From Gaiellasilicea sp046594445 (lineage in GTDB: Bacteria; Actinomycetota; Thermoleophilia; Gaiellales; Gaiellaceae): a stretch of DNA of 64,000 nt. The notes beneath the pieces were generated by a model, which did no database searches, was not told where the DNA came from, and was given only the letters and a program-made list of their open reading frames with translations. The stretch lies in contig JBKJSM010000057.1 of NCBI GenBank assembly GCA_046594445.1, forward strand, positions 1 through 64,000, given 5' to 3'. Both the position numbers and the translations under genes were made by a program. The number at the start of each line of letters is the position of its first letter. The stretch's first letter is position 1. Shown here piece after piece: positions 51,348 through 60,008 of this stretch.

Positions 51348-51590
51348 CTAGGCCGAGCGGGGTGCGACTTCACGCCGCGCAGGAATGCGGTACCCGTGAT
51401 CGTGGCAGAGCGAGCCGGGCGCGTCCTCGGTCAACGCGTCGCAGTACCCCTTGCCGTAGGCGGCCCGCATGAATGCGGATACGACCTCGAGATTCCACTC
51501 GGCCACCTCGCCCGCCTCGCGCCACAGGTCGGTGAGCCGGAGGTCGATGTCGAGCTCGAGCAGGTCGATGCGGGTGGGTGACTGTGCCAT
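51348..51590 (-). CDS. Small acidic protein of unknown function
   Basis: 80 residues from ATG 51590. Predicted helices with a LELDIDLRLTDLWREAGEV segment, an AAYGKGYCDAL helix, and a C-terminal CHDHGY motif that could bind metal. No signal peptide. It is divergent from the TIM-barrel gene at 51649 and ends 18 nt before ccmE. An ATG at 51623 is possible but would lack any homology-like extension. Family not recognised. Confidence 0.6.
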   Translation of the reverse strand: MAQSPTRIDLLELDIDLRLTDLWREAGEVAEWNLEVVSAFMRAAYGKGYCDALTEDAPGSLCHDHGYRIPARREVAPRSA

Positions 51591-51648
51591 GTCCGAAAGG
51601 GTATGAACCCCCTCGGACGACATCGCTCCCGTCGGCTACGGTCCGGGT

Positions 51649-52470
51649 GTGGGAGCGATCCGCCTCGGCCCAGCGCGCTGCCCGTCACGGGAATCGCCCG
51701 AGCTCGCGGTCGAGATCCTGATCGCGCGCGGCTTCTCGGCGTGCGAGCTCGACCTGGAGAGCGGCTTCTGGCTCGACTACCCCTGGGCCGAGCGCCTCGG
51801 CGAGCTTGCGCGGGAGCAGGACGTCGCTCTCTCGGTGCACGCACCCCTCTTCGCCTTTCCCGGCCACCCGGACGAGAAGAAGTCGAAAATGGCGCTCGGG
51901 GCGCTCGACCGCACCGCCGGCATCGCTGCCGCCTGCGGAGCCGAGGTCGTGGTGATCCATCCGGGGTTCTGGCTCGGCCGCGACCGCAATCAAACCCTCG
52001 ACGACGTCGTTCGCTGGCTCGAGACACTGCGCGAGCGACTTGAGCAGAAGGACCGCGCGGTCGCCTTCGGCGTCGAGGTGATGGGCCGCGTCAGCGAGCT
52101 CGGCTCGATCGACGACGCGCTCGAGCTCTCCTCCCGCGTCTCCTGGCTGCGGCCGGTGATCGACTTCGCGCACATGCACGCGACCACGGACGGCGCCTTC
52201 ACGGACACAGAAACCTTCGCCGCCGTGCTCGAGGCAGCGGACGCCGTGCTCGATCCCGGCGCGCCGTTCCACATCCACTTCTCCGACATCGCCTACGCGA
52301 ACCGCAACGAGACGAAGCACCTCCCCTATGGCGAGGGCACGCTCCGCGCCGAGCCGTTGCGCGACGCGCTCGCGCGCTTCGAGCGCCCGGCGACGGTGAT
52401 CTCCGAGTCGCCCGACGAGGCATCGACGCAGGCGATCGCCGCGATCCTTCAGACGGGCTCGAGCGCGTAG
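51649..52470 (+). CDS. AP-endonuclease-IV/xylose-isomerase-like TIM-barrel protein
   Basis: 273 residues from GTG. The pattern of the family is clear: LSVHAPLF, VVIHPGFW, FGVEVMGR, VIDFAHMHATTDG, FHIHFSDIAYANRNE and ISESPD supply the His, Asp and Glu metal ligands of an endonuclease IV-type trinuclear zinc site. It could be a DNA repair endonuclease or a sugar isomerase; the compact size and metal set favour endonuclease IV. It overlaps the convergent cyclase-ATPase gene by 22 nt. Confidence 0.82.
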   Translation: MGAIRLGPARCPSRESPELAVEILIARGFSACELDLESGFWLDYPWAERLGELAREQDVALSVHAPLFAFPGHPDEKKSKMALGALDRTAGIAAACGAEVVVIHPGFWLGRDRNQTLDDVVRWLETLRERLEQKDRAVAFGVEVMGRVSELGSIDDALELSSRVSWLRPVIDFAHMHATTDGAFTDTETFAAVLEAADAVLDPGAPFHIHFSDIAYANRNETKHLPYGEGTLRAEPLRDALARFERPATVISESPDEASTQAIAAILQTGSSA

Positions 52471-55367
52471 CTCGCCAGCTCCGCCTCGAACTCCTCGACC
52501 TCGTCTTCTCGACCGCGCGAGCGCAGGAAGTCGACGAGCGCCTTCAAGACCTCGCGCCGGATCAGACGAACCTGTCTCTTCAGGACATCGACGGCGTCAC
52601 GCAGCAGCGCCTCCGCCTCCTCGTCTCGGCCTTGCGCGGCGCGAACGATCCCGAGTGCCATTCGTGTGGTGGCGCGCGAGCTGTTGTCGTGTGCACCGAC
52701 CGTCTCGCGGGCTTCGAGGGCGTAGCGCTCCGCCTCGTCGACCTTGCCCCGCTCGACCAAGACCTGGGCGAGGCCGCGCTGCGCCTCGCAGAGCGTGCCC
52801 CGGTCCTCGAGCGGCTTCAGAATCCGGATCGCGTCTCGGAAGCGGCGGTCGGCGGCGGCGATATCGCCCCGGCGACGCTCGAGCCAGCCGTAGTGAATGT
52901 GCACCCGGGCGAGCGCCCAGGCTCCGCCCGACTGGGAGAACAGCTCCTCGGCCCGGTCGAGCGCCGCCGCCGCCTCGTCGAAGCGGCCGCGGAGCGACTC
53001 GATCCGAGACTGCGAGATCAGCGTCCAGCCGAGCGCCGTGATGTTGCCGCTCTCCTCCGCCAGCTCGAGCGCCTCGGCGGCGAGCCGGCTCGCCCGGTCG
53101 AGGTCGAGCCGCGCGATCGCCGAGCTGGCGAGCTCGTCCAGGGCGTTCGCCTCCAGGTCATTGCGCCCGATCTCGCGCGCAACCTCGAGCGCCTTGCCGA
53201 TCCACAGCTCGTCGTCTTCGAGGTCCCCGAGCCACCATCCGATACGAGCGCGGACGGTCAGCGCCTCGACGCGGTCCTCCGGCGCCGCATCTTCGAGCAG
53301 CACGAGCGCGCGCTCGATCAACTCCTTGCCGTGCGGGAGATCGGCGTCGCGCAGCAGCGCGGCCTCGGCGAGGGCGACCAGCGCCAGGCCCTGGAGCCGG
53401 CTGTCGCCCGCCTGCGCCGCATCCTCGAGGACACGCTCCATCTCGGCTGCGAGGGCGGGAAGGTCGGCGATGCGCCCGGCGGCCCGCGCGGCGAGAAATC
53501 GCCGCTGCAGCGTCGGCTGGAGCTCGGCGGCCCGAACGAGCAGTCGCCGCGCCGAGCGGTTGGCCTCGCGCGCGAGCGCCCGCCGGCCGGCCGCCTCGAG
53601 GGCGGCGGCCGCATGCGCTGCGAGCTCCGGCGACACGGACCCGTCGAGCTCCTCGTTCAGCGTCGCAGCCTGGTCGAGGTGGTACGCCCGGATCTCGAGC
53701 AGCTCGTCGCCCGTGCGCTCCTCGAGCCAGGCGGCGACCTGCTGGTGCAGGTCGGCTCGGGCCGCCTTCGCCAGGCCCGCATACGCGACGTCGCGAATCA
53801 GGACGTGCTTGAACCGGTAGGCCTGCTCGCCCGAGATCGAGGAGCGGCTCTCGCGCGTGACGAAATCGCGCAGCAGCAAGTCGTCGAGCACGGGGTCGAC
53901 GTCCTCGAGGTCAGGCGAGAGATGGGCGGCGGCGTCCTTCCAGAAGATCCGCCCGATCACCGAAGCGCGCTGGAGCAGGCGCTTTTCGCTCTGCGGCAAG
54001 CGGTCGATGCGGGCCGCGATGATCGCCTGAAGCGTGTCCGGGATCCGCTTCGCCGAGGCGCCGCCCTCGAGCAGCATCCTCGTCGTCTCCTCGAGGAAGA
54101 GCGGATTGCCCTCGGTCTTCTCGAGCAACGTCCGCCGCTCGGCCAACGAGAGCTCTCGCTCGGCGAGGAGCTCGTCGAGCAGCACCTCGCTCTCCTCCGG
54201 CGCCAGCGGCTCGAGCTCAATCGCGGTCGCTCGCAGCCGGCCGCCGCCCCAACCCGGCCGGATATCGAGCAGCTCGGGGCGCGCGAGGCAGACGATCATG
54301 AGCGGCGCGTCCTTGACGCGCTCGGCGAGGTGCTCGATCAGATCGAGCAGCGGCTCCTCGGCCCAGTGAACGTCCTCGAAGACGAGGATCAGCGGCTGCG
54401 CGTCGGCGAGCTCTGCCGCCCACTCTCGCGCGGCCCACGCGATCTCCTGCTGGCTGCGCTCGGTCTCGATGCCCTCGAGCACGCCCACGGCGAGCGCGAG
54501 CAGGTCGGCGACCGCGTCGTCGCCGCAGCAGGCGCGGAGCTTCGCGACCGCCTCCTGGACGGGGTCGTCGTCCTTGATCCCGGCGGCGATCTTGACCATC
54601 TCGGCGAGCGGCCAATAGGTGACGCCCTCGCCGTAGGGCAGCGACCGGCCGAAGAGAACGGTCGCGCCTTCTACTCCCTCCACGAACTCTCGCGCTAGGC
54701 GGCTCTTGCCGACACCCGGTTCGCCGTAGATCGTGAACAGATGCGCGCGGCGATCGCGGGCGACCCGCGCGAAGGTGTTGTGGAGCAACTCCAGCTCGTG
54801 CTCGCGGCCGACCAGGGGTGCAGCGACCGAGGGCGTCCGCTCGCCACTGTTGCGAACGGACACGACCTTCCAGACGGGCAGCGGCTCGCCGAATCCCCTC
54901 AGGTCGATCAGGCCGCGGTCTTCGGTGTCGACGATGTCAAATGTCAGCCGGCGCGCGAAGGCGCCGATCAGGATCTCGCCGGGAGCCGCGAGCTGCTGCA
55001 GACGCGCCGCCACGTTGACGGCCTCTCCGGTCGCGAAGGTGGAGTCGGAGTCGTCGGCGACGATCTCCCCCGCCTCGACGCCGATCCTGGCCTCGAGGTC
55101 GAGCCCGTGGACGGACTCGAGGATCGCAACGGCAGCGCGAACCGCACGCTCCGCGTCGTCCTCGTGCGCCTGGGGAACTCCGAAGGCCGCCATCACTGCA
55201 TCGCCGGCGAACTTCTCCACGATCCCTCCATGGGTGGCGACACAGTGCGAGACCTGCTCGAAGAAGGCGTTGACACGACGCCGGACGACCTCGGGATCGC
55301 GCGCCGCGACGAGCTGCGTGGAGCCGACGAGATCGACGAAGACAACGGTCGCGAGCTTGCGCTCCAT
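52449..55367 (-). CDS. Class III adenylate/guanylate cyclase fused to an AAA/NB-ARC-like ATPase and TPR tail
   Basis: 972 residues. Cyclase domain at about 1-150 with both metal Asps (D12, D56), Lys in EKFAGD, and Asn/Arg in AVNVAARL, so it should be active. A P-loop NTPase follows with GEPGVGKS at 215-222 and a Walker B ILVFEDVHW near 335. The last 380 or so residues are TPR-like helices. There is no LuxR DNA-binding domain. This is the bacterial CHD-AAA-TPR signalling type. The start MERKLATVVFVDLVGST is family-typical. Confidence 0.9.
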   Translation of the reverse strand: MERKLATVVFVDLVGSTQLVAARDPEVVRRRVNAFFEQVSHCVATHGGIVEKFAGDAVMAAFGVPQAHEDDAERAVRAAVAILESVHGLDLEARIGVEAGEIVADDSDSTFATGEAVNVAARLQQLAAPGEILIGAFARRLTFDIVDTEDRGLIDLRGFGEPLPVWKVVSVRNSGERTPSVAAPLVGREHELELLHNTFARVARDRRAHLFTIYGEPGVGKSRLAREFVEGVEGATVLFGRSLPYGEGVTYWPLAEMVKIAAGIKDDDPVQEAVAKLRACCGDDAVADLLALAVGVLEGIETERSQQEIAWAAREWAAELADAQPLILVFEDVHWAEEPLLDLIEHLAERVKDAPLMIVCLARPELLDIRPGWGGGRLRATAIELEPLAPEESEVLLDELLAERELSLAERRTLLEKTEGNPLFLEETTRMLLEGGASAKRIPDTLQAIIAARIDRLPQSEKRLLQRASVIGRIFWKDAAAHLSPDLEDVDPVLDDLLLRDFVTRESRSSISGEQAYRFKHVLIRDVAYAGLAKAARADLHQQVAAWLEERTGDELLEIRAYHLDQAATLNEELDGSVSPELAAHAAAALEAAGRRALAREANRSARRLLVRAAELQPTLQRRFLAARAAGRIADLPALAAEMERVLEDAAQAGDSRLQGLALVALAEAALLRDADLPHGKELIERALVLLEDAAPEDRVEALTVRARIGWWLGDLEDDELWIGKALEVAREIGRNDLEANALDELASSAIARLDLDRASRLAAEALELAEESGNITALGWTLISQSRIESLRGRFDEAAAALDRAEELFSQSGGAWALARVHIHYGWLERRRGDIAAADRRFRDAIRILKPLEDRGTLCEAQRGLAQVLVERGKVDEAERYALEARETVGAHDNSSRATTRMALGIVRAAQGRDEEAEALLRDAVDVLKRQVRLIRREVLKALVDFLRSRGREDEVEEFEAELASYALEPV

Positions 55368-55447
55368 GTCTCAAGTGTAAGGATTGAACTTCGGGTCGCG
55401 AAAGCGCAGAATGGCCGTTCATCAGGGATCGGACTCAGGGGGAGACA

Positions 55448-56905
55448 ATGAGACGCATGTGGATCGCGCCTGCCGTTGCCGCGGCGGCGCTGACGATCGC
55501 CGTTGCCGGAGCCGTTGCGCACGGCGACGGCGGCGAAGCGGGCATCAAGGACCACCAGCGCTTCCACGACCAAGCGCTGAAGACGTACGAAGGAGGCAAC
55601 AAGGCCGGTTCGGCCTGGAACATGGTCGCCGTCGGGCATACCGACCTCGGGGCCCGCGGCTTCAACGCGGACGTCTGGCAGCACGAGGGCTACGCGTACG
55701 TAGGCCAGTGGGGCTTTGCGGACTGGGCGACGGGCAACTCGCGCTTTTGCGCGGTGGATGAGACTCGCGGCGTCGCCGTGGTCGACGCCCGAAACCCGAG
55801 CCAGCCCAAGCAGGTGGCCTCCCTCCTCAACCCGGTCGGCAGCTCGGCCGAAGACGTCGTCGTCTACACCGCGCGGTCCGGCCCCTACACCGGGCGCGAC
55901 ATCGCGGTGGCGGGCGTCCAGTCCTGCTCAGGCACCCGCTACGAAGCCGAGGGCAAACGCGGACTACAGCTCTGGGACGTCACTAACCCGGCTGCACCGG
56001 TGGAGCTGGCGCTGCTCGACACAGGCTGCTGCACGCGCGGCGTGCACGAGTTCGAAGTGGCGCACCGGGCCGACCTCGGCCGCACGTTTGCCTACGCCAC
56101 GGTGCCAACCTCGCGCTATCCGGACAGCACCACCGCGAGCGGCTACCGCGACGCGGACGGCGACGGCGACTTCCGGTTGATCGACATCACCAACCCGGCA
56201 GCCCCGTTCCCCGTCTCCGACTGGGGCATCCAGGACGCCGGCGGACCGTTCTCCGGGGGCCAGGGCTGCGATGCCGACGCCAACTACGGGCATGGTGCAG
56301 AGCCGTCCGAGGACGGGAAGCTCGCCTTCATCGCCTACTGGGACAGCGGTTTCATCCGCCTTGACCTGACCAATCCGGCGAATCCCGTCTACACGGGCCG
56401 CACGGTGTACGCGGCCGACGCGGACGGGGACGCACACTCCGCGCAGTACGACGAGGGCCGCAAGCTGCTGATCACGGCCGACGAGGACTTCTGCAAGACG
56501 TCGGGCGCCGGCACGGAGAAGGGCTTCGGCTACATGCGGGTGTACGACTACGCGAAGCCGTCGGCGCCGAAGCAGATCGGGGTCTACAAGACGCCCAACT
56601 CGGTCGATTCGACCGACATCGCCGCGGGCGACTTCGTCATCCACAACAACTTCCTCGTGGGGACGACCTCGTACACGTCCTGGTACACGGACGGCGTCCG
56701 CGTGATCGACCTGTCGAACCCGCGTGCGCCGAAGGAGGTCGCGAACTTCGTGCCGCCGGCGACCACGAATCCGGTCAAGCCGTCGCAGCGCGGCGTGCTG
56801 ACGAACACGACCCAGGTCTGGGGCGTCGTCGTCGACGAGCAGACCGGCCTCGTCTACGCGAGCGACATGAACTCGGGGCTCTGGATCCTGAAGCGCACGG
56901 GCTAG
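55448..56905 (+). CDS. Secreted LVIVD-repeat beta-propeller protein
   Basis: 485 residues. A signal peptide (MRRMWIAPAVAAAALTIAVAG) is followed by several LVIVD-type repeats: GVAVVDARNPSQPKQVASL, LQLWDVTNPAAPVELALLD, FRLIDITNPAAPFPVSDW, FIRLDLTNPANPVYTG and VRVIDLSNPRAPKEVANF. Such propellers are surface proteins of unknown ligand. An Asp-rich DADGDGDF loop may bind calcium. It has a strong GGGGGAG ribosome site and ends in a long terminator hairpin. Confidence 0.9.
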   Translation: MRRMWIAPAVAAAALTIAVAGAVAHGDGGEAGIKDHQRFHDQALKTYEGGNKAGSAWNMVAVGHTDLGARGFNADVWQHEGYAYVGQWGFADWATGNSRFCAVDETRGVAVVDARNPSQPKQVASLLNPVGSSAEDVVVYTARSGPYTGRDIAVAGVQSCSGTRYEAEGKRGLQLWDVTNPAAPVELALLDTGCCTRGVHEFEVAHRADLGRTFAYATVPTSRYPDSTTASGYRDADGDGDFRLIDITNPAAPFPVSDWGIQDAGGPFSGGQGCDADANYGHGAEPSEDGKLAFIAYWDSGFIRLDLTNPANPVYTGRTVYAADADGDAHSAQYDEGRKLLITADEDFCKTSGAGTEKGFGYMRVYDYAKPSAPKQIGVYKTPNSVDSTDIAAGDFVIHNNFLVGTTSYTSWYTDGVRVIDLSNPRAPKEVANFVPPATTNPVKPSQRGVLTNTTQVWGVVVDEQTGLVYASDMNSGLWILKRTG

Positions 56906-56909
56906 GAAT

Positions 56910-56943
56910 GCGGGAGGGGCGTCCGACGGGACGCCCCTCCCGC
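56910..56943. terminator. Bidirectional terminator hairpin between convergent genes
   Basis: A perfect 15-bp stem (56910-56924 with 56929-56943) around GACG. It lies right after the LVIVD gene and touches the stop of the convergent propeller gene by one base, so it serves both strands. There is no T-tract, so it may depend on Rho or stabilise the 3' end. Confidence 0.7.
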
Positions 56944-58094
56944 TACCAGGTGTCCAGCTCCTGGAACGGTTGCACCGTCGCCGCCGGGCGGCCGAGTACA
57001 CGGCCGGTAGCCAGCTCGGCGACGAGCGTGCGCTCGTTGACGAGCGGCAGATACAGGTACGGGCCGGCCGTCGAGAAGACGCCGAACTGTGCGAGTGGGT
57101 CGTCGATCCCGTACCGGCGCGCGCCGTCCGGCCCGTAGGCGGTGACGCCGGCCCGCCGCACGCCGACGATCACCCCGCCTGCGAAGCGAAAGGAGTCGAC
57201 CCTACGATCGACGAGCCGTCGCCGCCACGTGCTCGTGTCGACGAGCCAGAGGCCGATCGACCTTGCGGCACGGGGGCCAGCCTCCGGCTTCTCCCAGCCC
57301 GAGAGCGCGAGCGTGCCTTCGGCGACGAGCTTGAGCTGGCGCCGCGACCAGGGATTCCCGACCTTGGCGAGCGTGCGTACCGCGTTGCAGCGAACGGCGA
57401 GCGAGTCGAGGACGACCTCGCAGATCTCCCCGTCGCCGTCGGCGAGCCAGGCGCGCTCTCCTTCCGGATCGATTGCGAGACCGGGCTCGGCCATGCGCAC
57501 GACGTCGTTCCCCTTGCGCGCCCAGCCGCCTTGGATCCGGTCGATCCGGACAGAGCGGGCGCGCCCGTCGGCGTCGATCACGTTCAGGCGCACGGGCCCG
57601 ACGCGGCCGCTGGGCCACTCCAGCACGGCGATCCGCCCGGCCGCCAGCCGGAAGTCGGCGAGTTCGCCGCGATAGCGCAGCACGCGGGTGACGCGGCGCC
57701 GCTCGGGGTCGAGCCAGACGAGCTGCGAGCCGCGCGGCGGATCGACGACGGCGACGAGCCCGCGTTCCGTCCAGCGCAGCATGTGGACCTCGCCCACGGC
57801 CGCAAGCTCCGCGCCGCCGACCACGCGCATCCGCTCGAGATCGACGAACCCCACCGCCGGGCGCTCCTGCGAGACGAGCGCGATCGTCCGCCCGTCGGGC
57901 GAGACCGCGCGCTCGGCCGTGAAGCTCCCGACCCGAAGCGACGGACCGAGCGGGCGCAGCGTCGTCGGGTTGACGCGCACGAGCCGACCGTCCGCCTGCG
58001 AGCCCTGAAGGCCGAAGAGCGTTCCGCCGCCTCCACTCGCCGGCAGTGCGACGGCCAGCGCCGCGAGTGCCGCGACCGCAACGCGACTAGCCAG
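56943..58094 (-). CDS. Secreted propeller-like protein, paralogue 1, with CTG start
   Basis: About 383 residues. No ATG, GTG or TTG in frame lies near the signal sequence; the only one upstream, GTG 58196, would sit 110 nt inside the previous gene. CTG 58094 overlaps that gene's stop (CTGGCTAG) and gives an ideal signal peptide LASRVAVAALAALAVALPASG. The body has propeller-like blades (VRVNPTTLRPLG, SPDGRTIALVS, WLDPERRRV). It resembles the next gene in plan. Function unknown. Confidence 0.7.
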   Translation of the reverse strand: MASRVAVAALAALAVALPASGGGGTLFGLQGSQADGRLVRVNPTTLRPLGPSLRVGSFTAERAVSPDGRTIALVSQERPAVGFVDLERMRVVGGAELAAVGEVHMLRWTERGLVAVVDPPRGSQLVWLDPERRRVTRVLRYRGELADFRLAAGRIAVLEWPSGRVGPVRLNVIDADGRARSVRIDRIQGGWARKGNDVVRMAEPGLAIDPEGERAWLADGDGEICEVVLDSLAVRCNAVRTLAKVGNPWSRRQLKLVAEGTLALSGWEKPEAGPRAARSIGLWLVDTSTWRRRLVDRRVDSFRFAGGVIVGVRRAGVTAYGPDGARRYGIDDPLAQFGVFSTAGPYLYLPLVNERTLVAELATGRVLGRPAATVQPFQELDTW

Positions 58095-59241
58095 GCGAGT
58101 CGTCCACGAGCAGCGTCGGGCAGCGCGTTCCGCGCGGGAACCCTGTTCGAAGCGTGCGACCGGACGCGAGATCGACGACGGCGCGCAGAAAAGCACCGCC
58201 GCACGCGTAGCCGAGACGGCCCTGCTTCTTCATCCACCACGAGCCCACGAGGTCGACGCGATAGCGCTGCCTGCCGTCAAAGCCGTACGCGGTCACGCTC
58301 AGCGCCCGGCGGCTTCGGGCGTTTTCGACGAGTAGGACACGGCCTGCCAGCGTGAAGCTCGTCGCCGTGGGATCGATCGTGCGCGAGGTCCGGTCACGCA
58401 CGTCGACGAGCCGGAGGCCGGCAGGTCTCGCGCTGGTAGCGTCTCGATCGAGGCCGGAGACCGCCAGCAACCCGTTCCCGAGCCAGCGCGCCGACCGCTC
58501 CGAGCCCAACGGTGCCTTGGCGAGTGTCCGCAGCGGCCCCGGATCGGAGACGGCGAGCGTGCGCAGATCGACGCCGAGGACGCGCTCGCCGTCGACGACG
58601 TACGCCCGGCGGCCGACCGGGTCTACCGCGAGCCCAGCGCGTGCGGCCGCCTGCCGCACGGTGACGACACGGGTCACGCCCTCCGCGTCGACGACCGCGA
58701 GCTGCACCGGGCCGATCCGACTGCGGGCGCCGAGCAGGAAGACGAGCCCGTCGGGCAGGCGGTCGAACTGATATCCGAACGGCCGGGTTAGCCGCGTCGT
58801 GCGGACGATGCGGCCGGCGAGCGGGTCGACCGCCGTGACGACGGCTCCGGAAGGAGCCTCGACGACCGCCAGGACGCGGTCGCCGGCCCACGTCACGGCG
58901 CGAGCGACGCCGCCTCCAGGCGCGAGCCGCACGCGCGAGACGACGCGCACCTCCGCCACGTCGAGGATCGTGAGCCGCTGCGGGAAGCTCGCGACCGCGA
59001 GATACCGCCGCCCAGGCGACCAGCTCCAGCTGCTCGCGTTGCCGCCGAGCCGAACGCGCGGGCCGCTCCGCGCGAGCGTGACCGGGTCGTAGCGCGCGAC
59101 GATGCTGTTGCCGTAGCCGGGCGTGTAGGCGAGCCCCGGCACGGTCGCCGGGGACGAGGCCTGCGCGGCCGGCAACCCGAGGGCGGCGACCGCGAGTACG
59201 GAAGCGACGATCTTCACTCTTCCCTGGAGTATGAACCTCAT
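58087..59241 (-). CDS. Secreted propeller-like protein, paralogue 2
   Basis: 384 residues with a signal peptide (VKIVASVLAVAALGLPAAQA) after a short N-terminus; GTG 59214 could be the true start. Blades such as YDPVTLARSG, SWSPGRRYLAVAS, AVDPLAGRIVRTTRL and LRLVDVRDRTS follow. A Cys pair near the C-terminus (YACGGAF, TRCPTLL) may form a disulfide. Shared layout with paralogue 1: signal, seven or so repeats, DGRQRYRVD/DGARRYGID near the end. Likely a tandem duplication. It overlaps paralogue 1 by 8 nt. Confidence 0.72.
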   Translation of the reverse strand: MRFILQGRVKIVASVLAVAALGLPAAQASSPATVPGLAYTPGYGNSIVARYDPVTLARSGPRVRLGGNASSWSWSPGRRYLAVASFPQRLTILDVAEVRVVSRVRLAPGGGVARAVTWAGDRVLAVVEAPSGAVVTAVDPLAGRIVRTTRLTRPFGYQFDRLPDGLVFLLGARSRIGPVQLAVVDAEGVTRVVTVRQAAARAGLAVDPVGRRAYVVDGERVLGVDLRTLAVSDPGPLRTLAKAPLGSERSARWLGNGLLAVSGLDRDATSARPAGLRLVDVRDRTSRTIDPTATSFTLAGRVLLVENARSRRALSVTAYGFDGRQRYRVDLVGSWWMKKQGRLGYACGGAFLRAVVDLASGRTLRTGFPRGTRCPTLLVDDSPG

Positions 59242-59260
59242 CCGCTGACTCGCTCGAGCA

Positions 59261-59959
59261 TCAGCGGGCCGCGAACGGAGCGAGCCCCGCAGTCGCGAAG
59301 TCGAGCGGCTGGATGAGGGCGATCGGCGCGGGAACCCAGTACGGCGGCGCCGAGTCGGTCCGGTCGATCAGGACGCGTCGCCGCCCAGGTGCGTACCGAA
59401 GCGACCAGACAAAGCCATTCCGACCCTTCTGCCGTACGACGACCCGGAACCACGGTCCTGCGGGAGCGGCGACGGGGGAGGCGCGCATGGCTTCGGCGCG
59501 CCCGAGACGGCCCGATTCGCCGGCTCTACCGACGCCGCGGCAGCCGCGCGGACCACACGCCTTCACCACCGTCACCGGCGTCAGGCGGGGCACGGGTCGC
59601 CAGTCCTCGGCAGGCGGATATGGCCGGAGCCCGCGCGTCCACCGCCGGAGGTCCTGGCGAAGAGCAGGCGCGGGACGTGTCCAAGCCGCGATCGCGCCCT
59701 GACGTGCGTCGGTCCAGGTCACATCTGCGCCGGGCACCCAGACGACAGAGCCAGGCCTCAGGTCGACCCTGAAGAACGGCTGGGCCTGCGGCGCCGGCAG
59801 GGCGAAGCCGTACCACGGGACGAGGCGCCAGACCGCCTGGGCGGGAACCGGACGGCACGCGGAGCTACCGCACACGCGGCCGGACTGCGGCTCCTTGGCT
59901 GCGGCGAGTCCCGGGAACGCGAACGCGAGCGCAGTCACAAGGACCAGGAACTTCGCCAT
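59261..59959 (-). CDS. Secreted hypothetical protein
   Basis: 232 residues from ATG 59959 with signal peptide MAKFLVLVTALAFAFPGLAA. The mature part has two CxxxC-type pairs (CGSSAC, CGPRGC) that could form disulfides, and many Trp, Pro and Arg residues. It is 19 nt before paralogue 2 and so may be in the same operon. I do not recognise the family. Confidence 0.65.
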   Translation of the reverse strand: MAKFLVLVTALAFAFPGLAAAKEPQSGRVCGSSACRPVPAQAVWRLVPWYGFALPAPQAQPFFRVDLRPGSVVWVPGADVTWTDARQGAIAAWTRPAPALRQDLRRWTRGLRPYPPAEDWRPVPRLTPVTVVKACGPRGCRGVGRAGESGRLGRAEAMRASPVAAPAGPWFRVVVRQKGRNGFVWSLRYAPGRRRVLIDRTDSAPPYWVPAPIALIQPLDFATAGLAPFAAR

Positions 59960-60008
59960 GAGACAGTTACACCGCAGCCTGAAACCGGGTTCCCATAGCA
60001 TCGATCCC

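Noticed and set aside
58095..58196. GTG 58196 as start of propeller paralogue 1
   Set aside because: It would put 34 codons inside the end of the previous gene and bury the signal peptide; CTG 58094 fits better.
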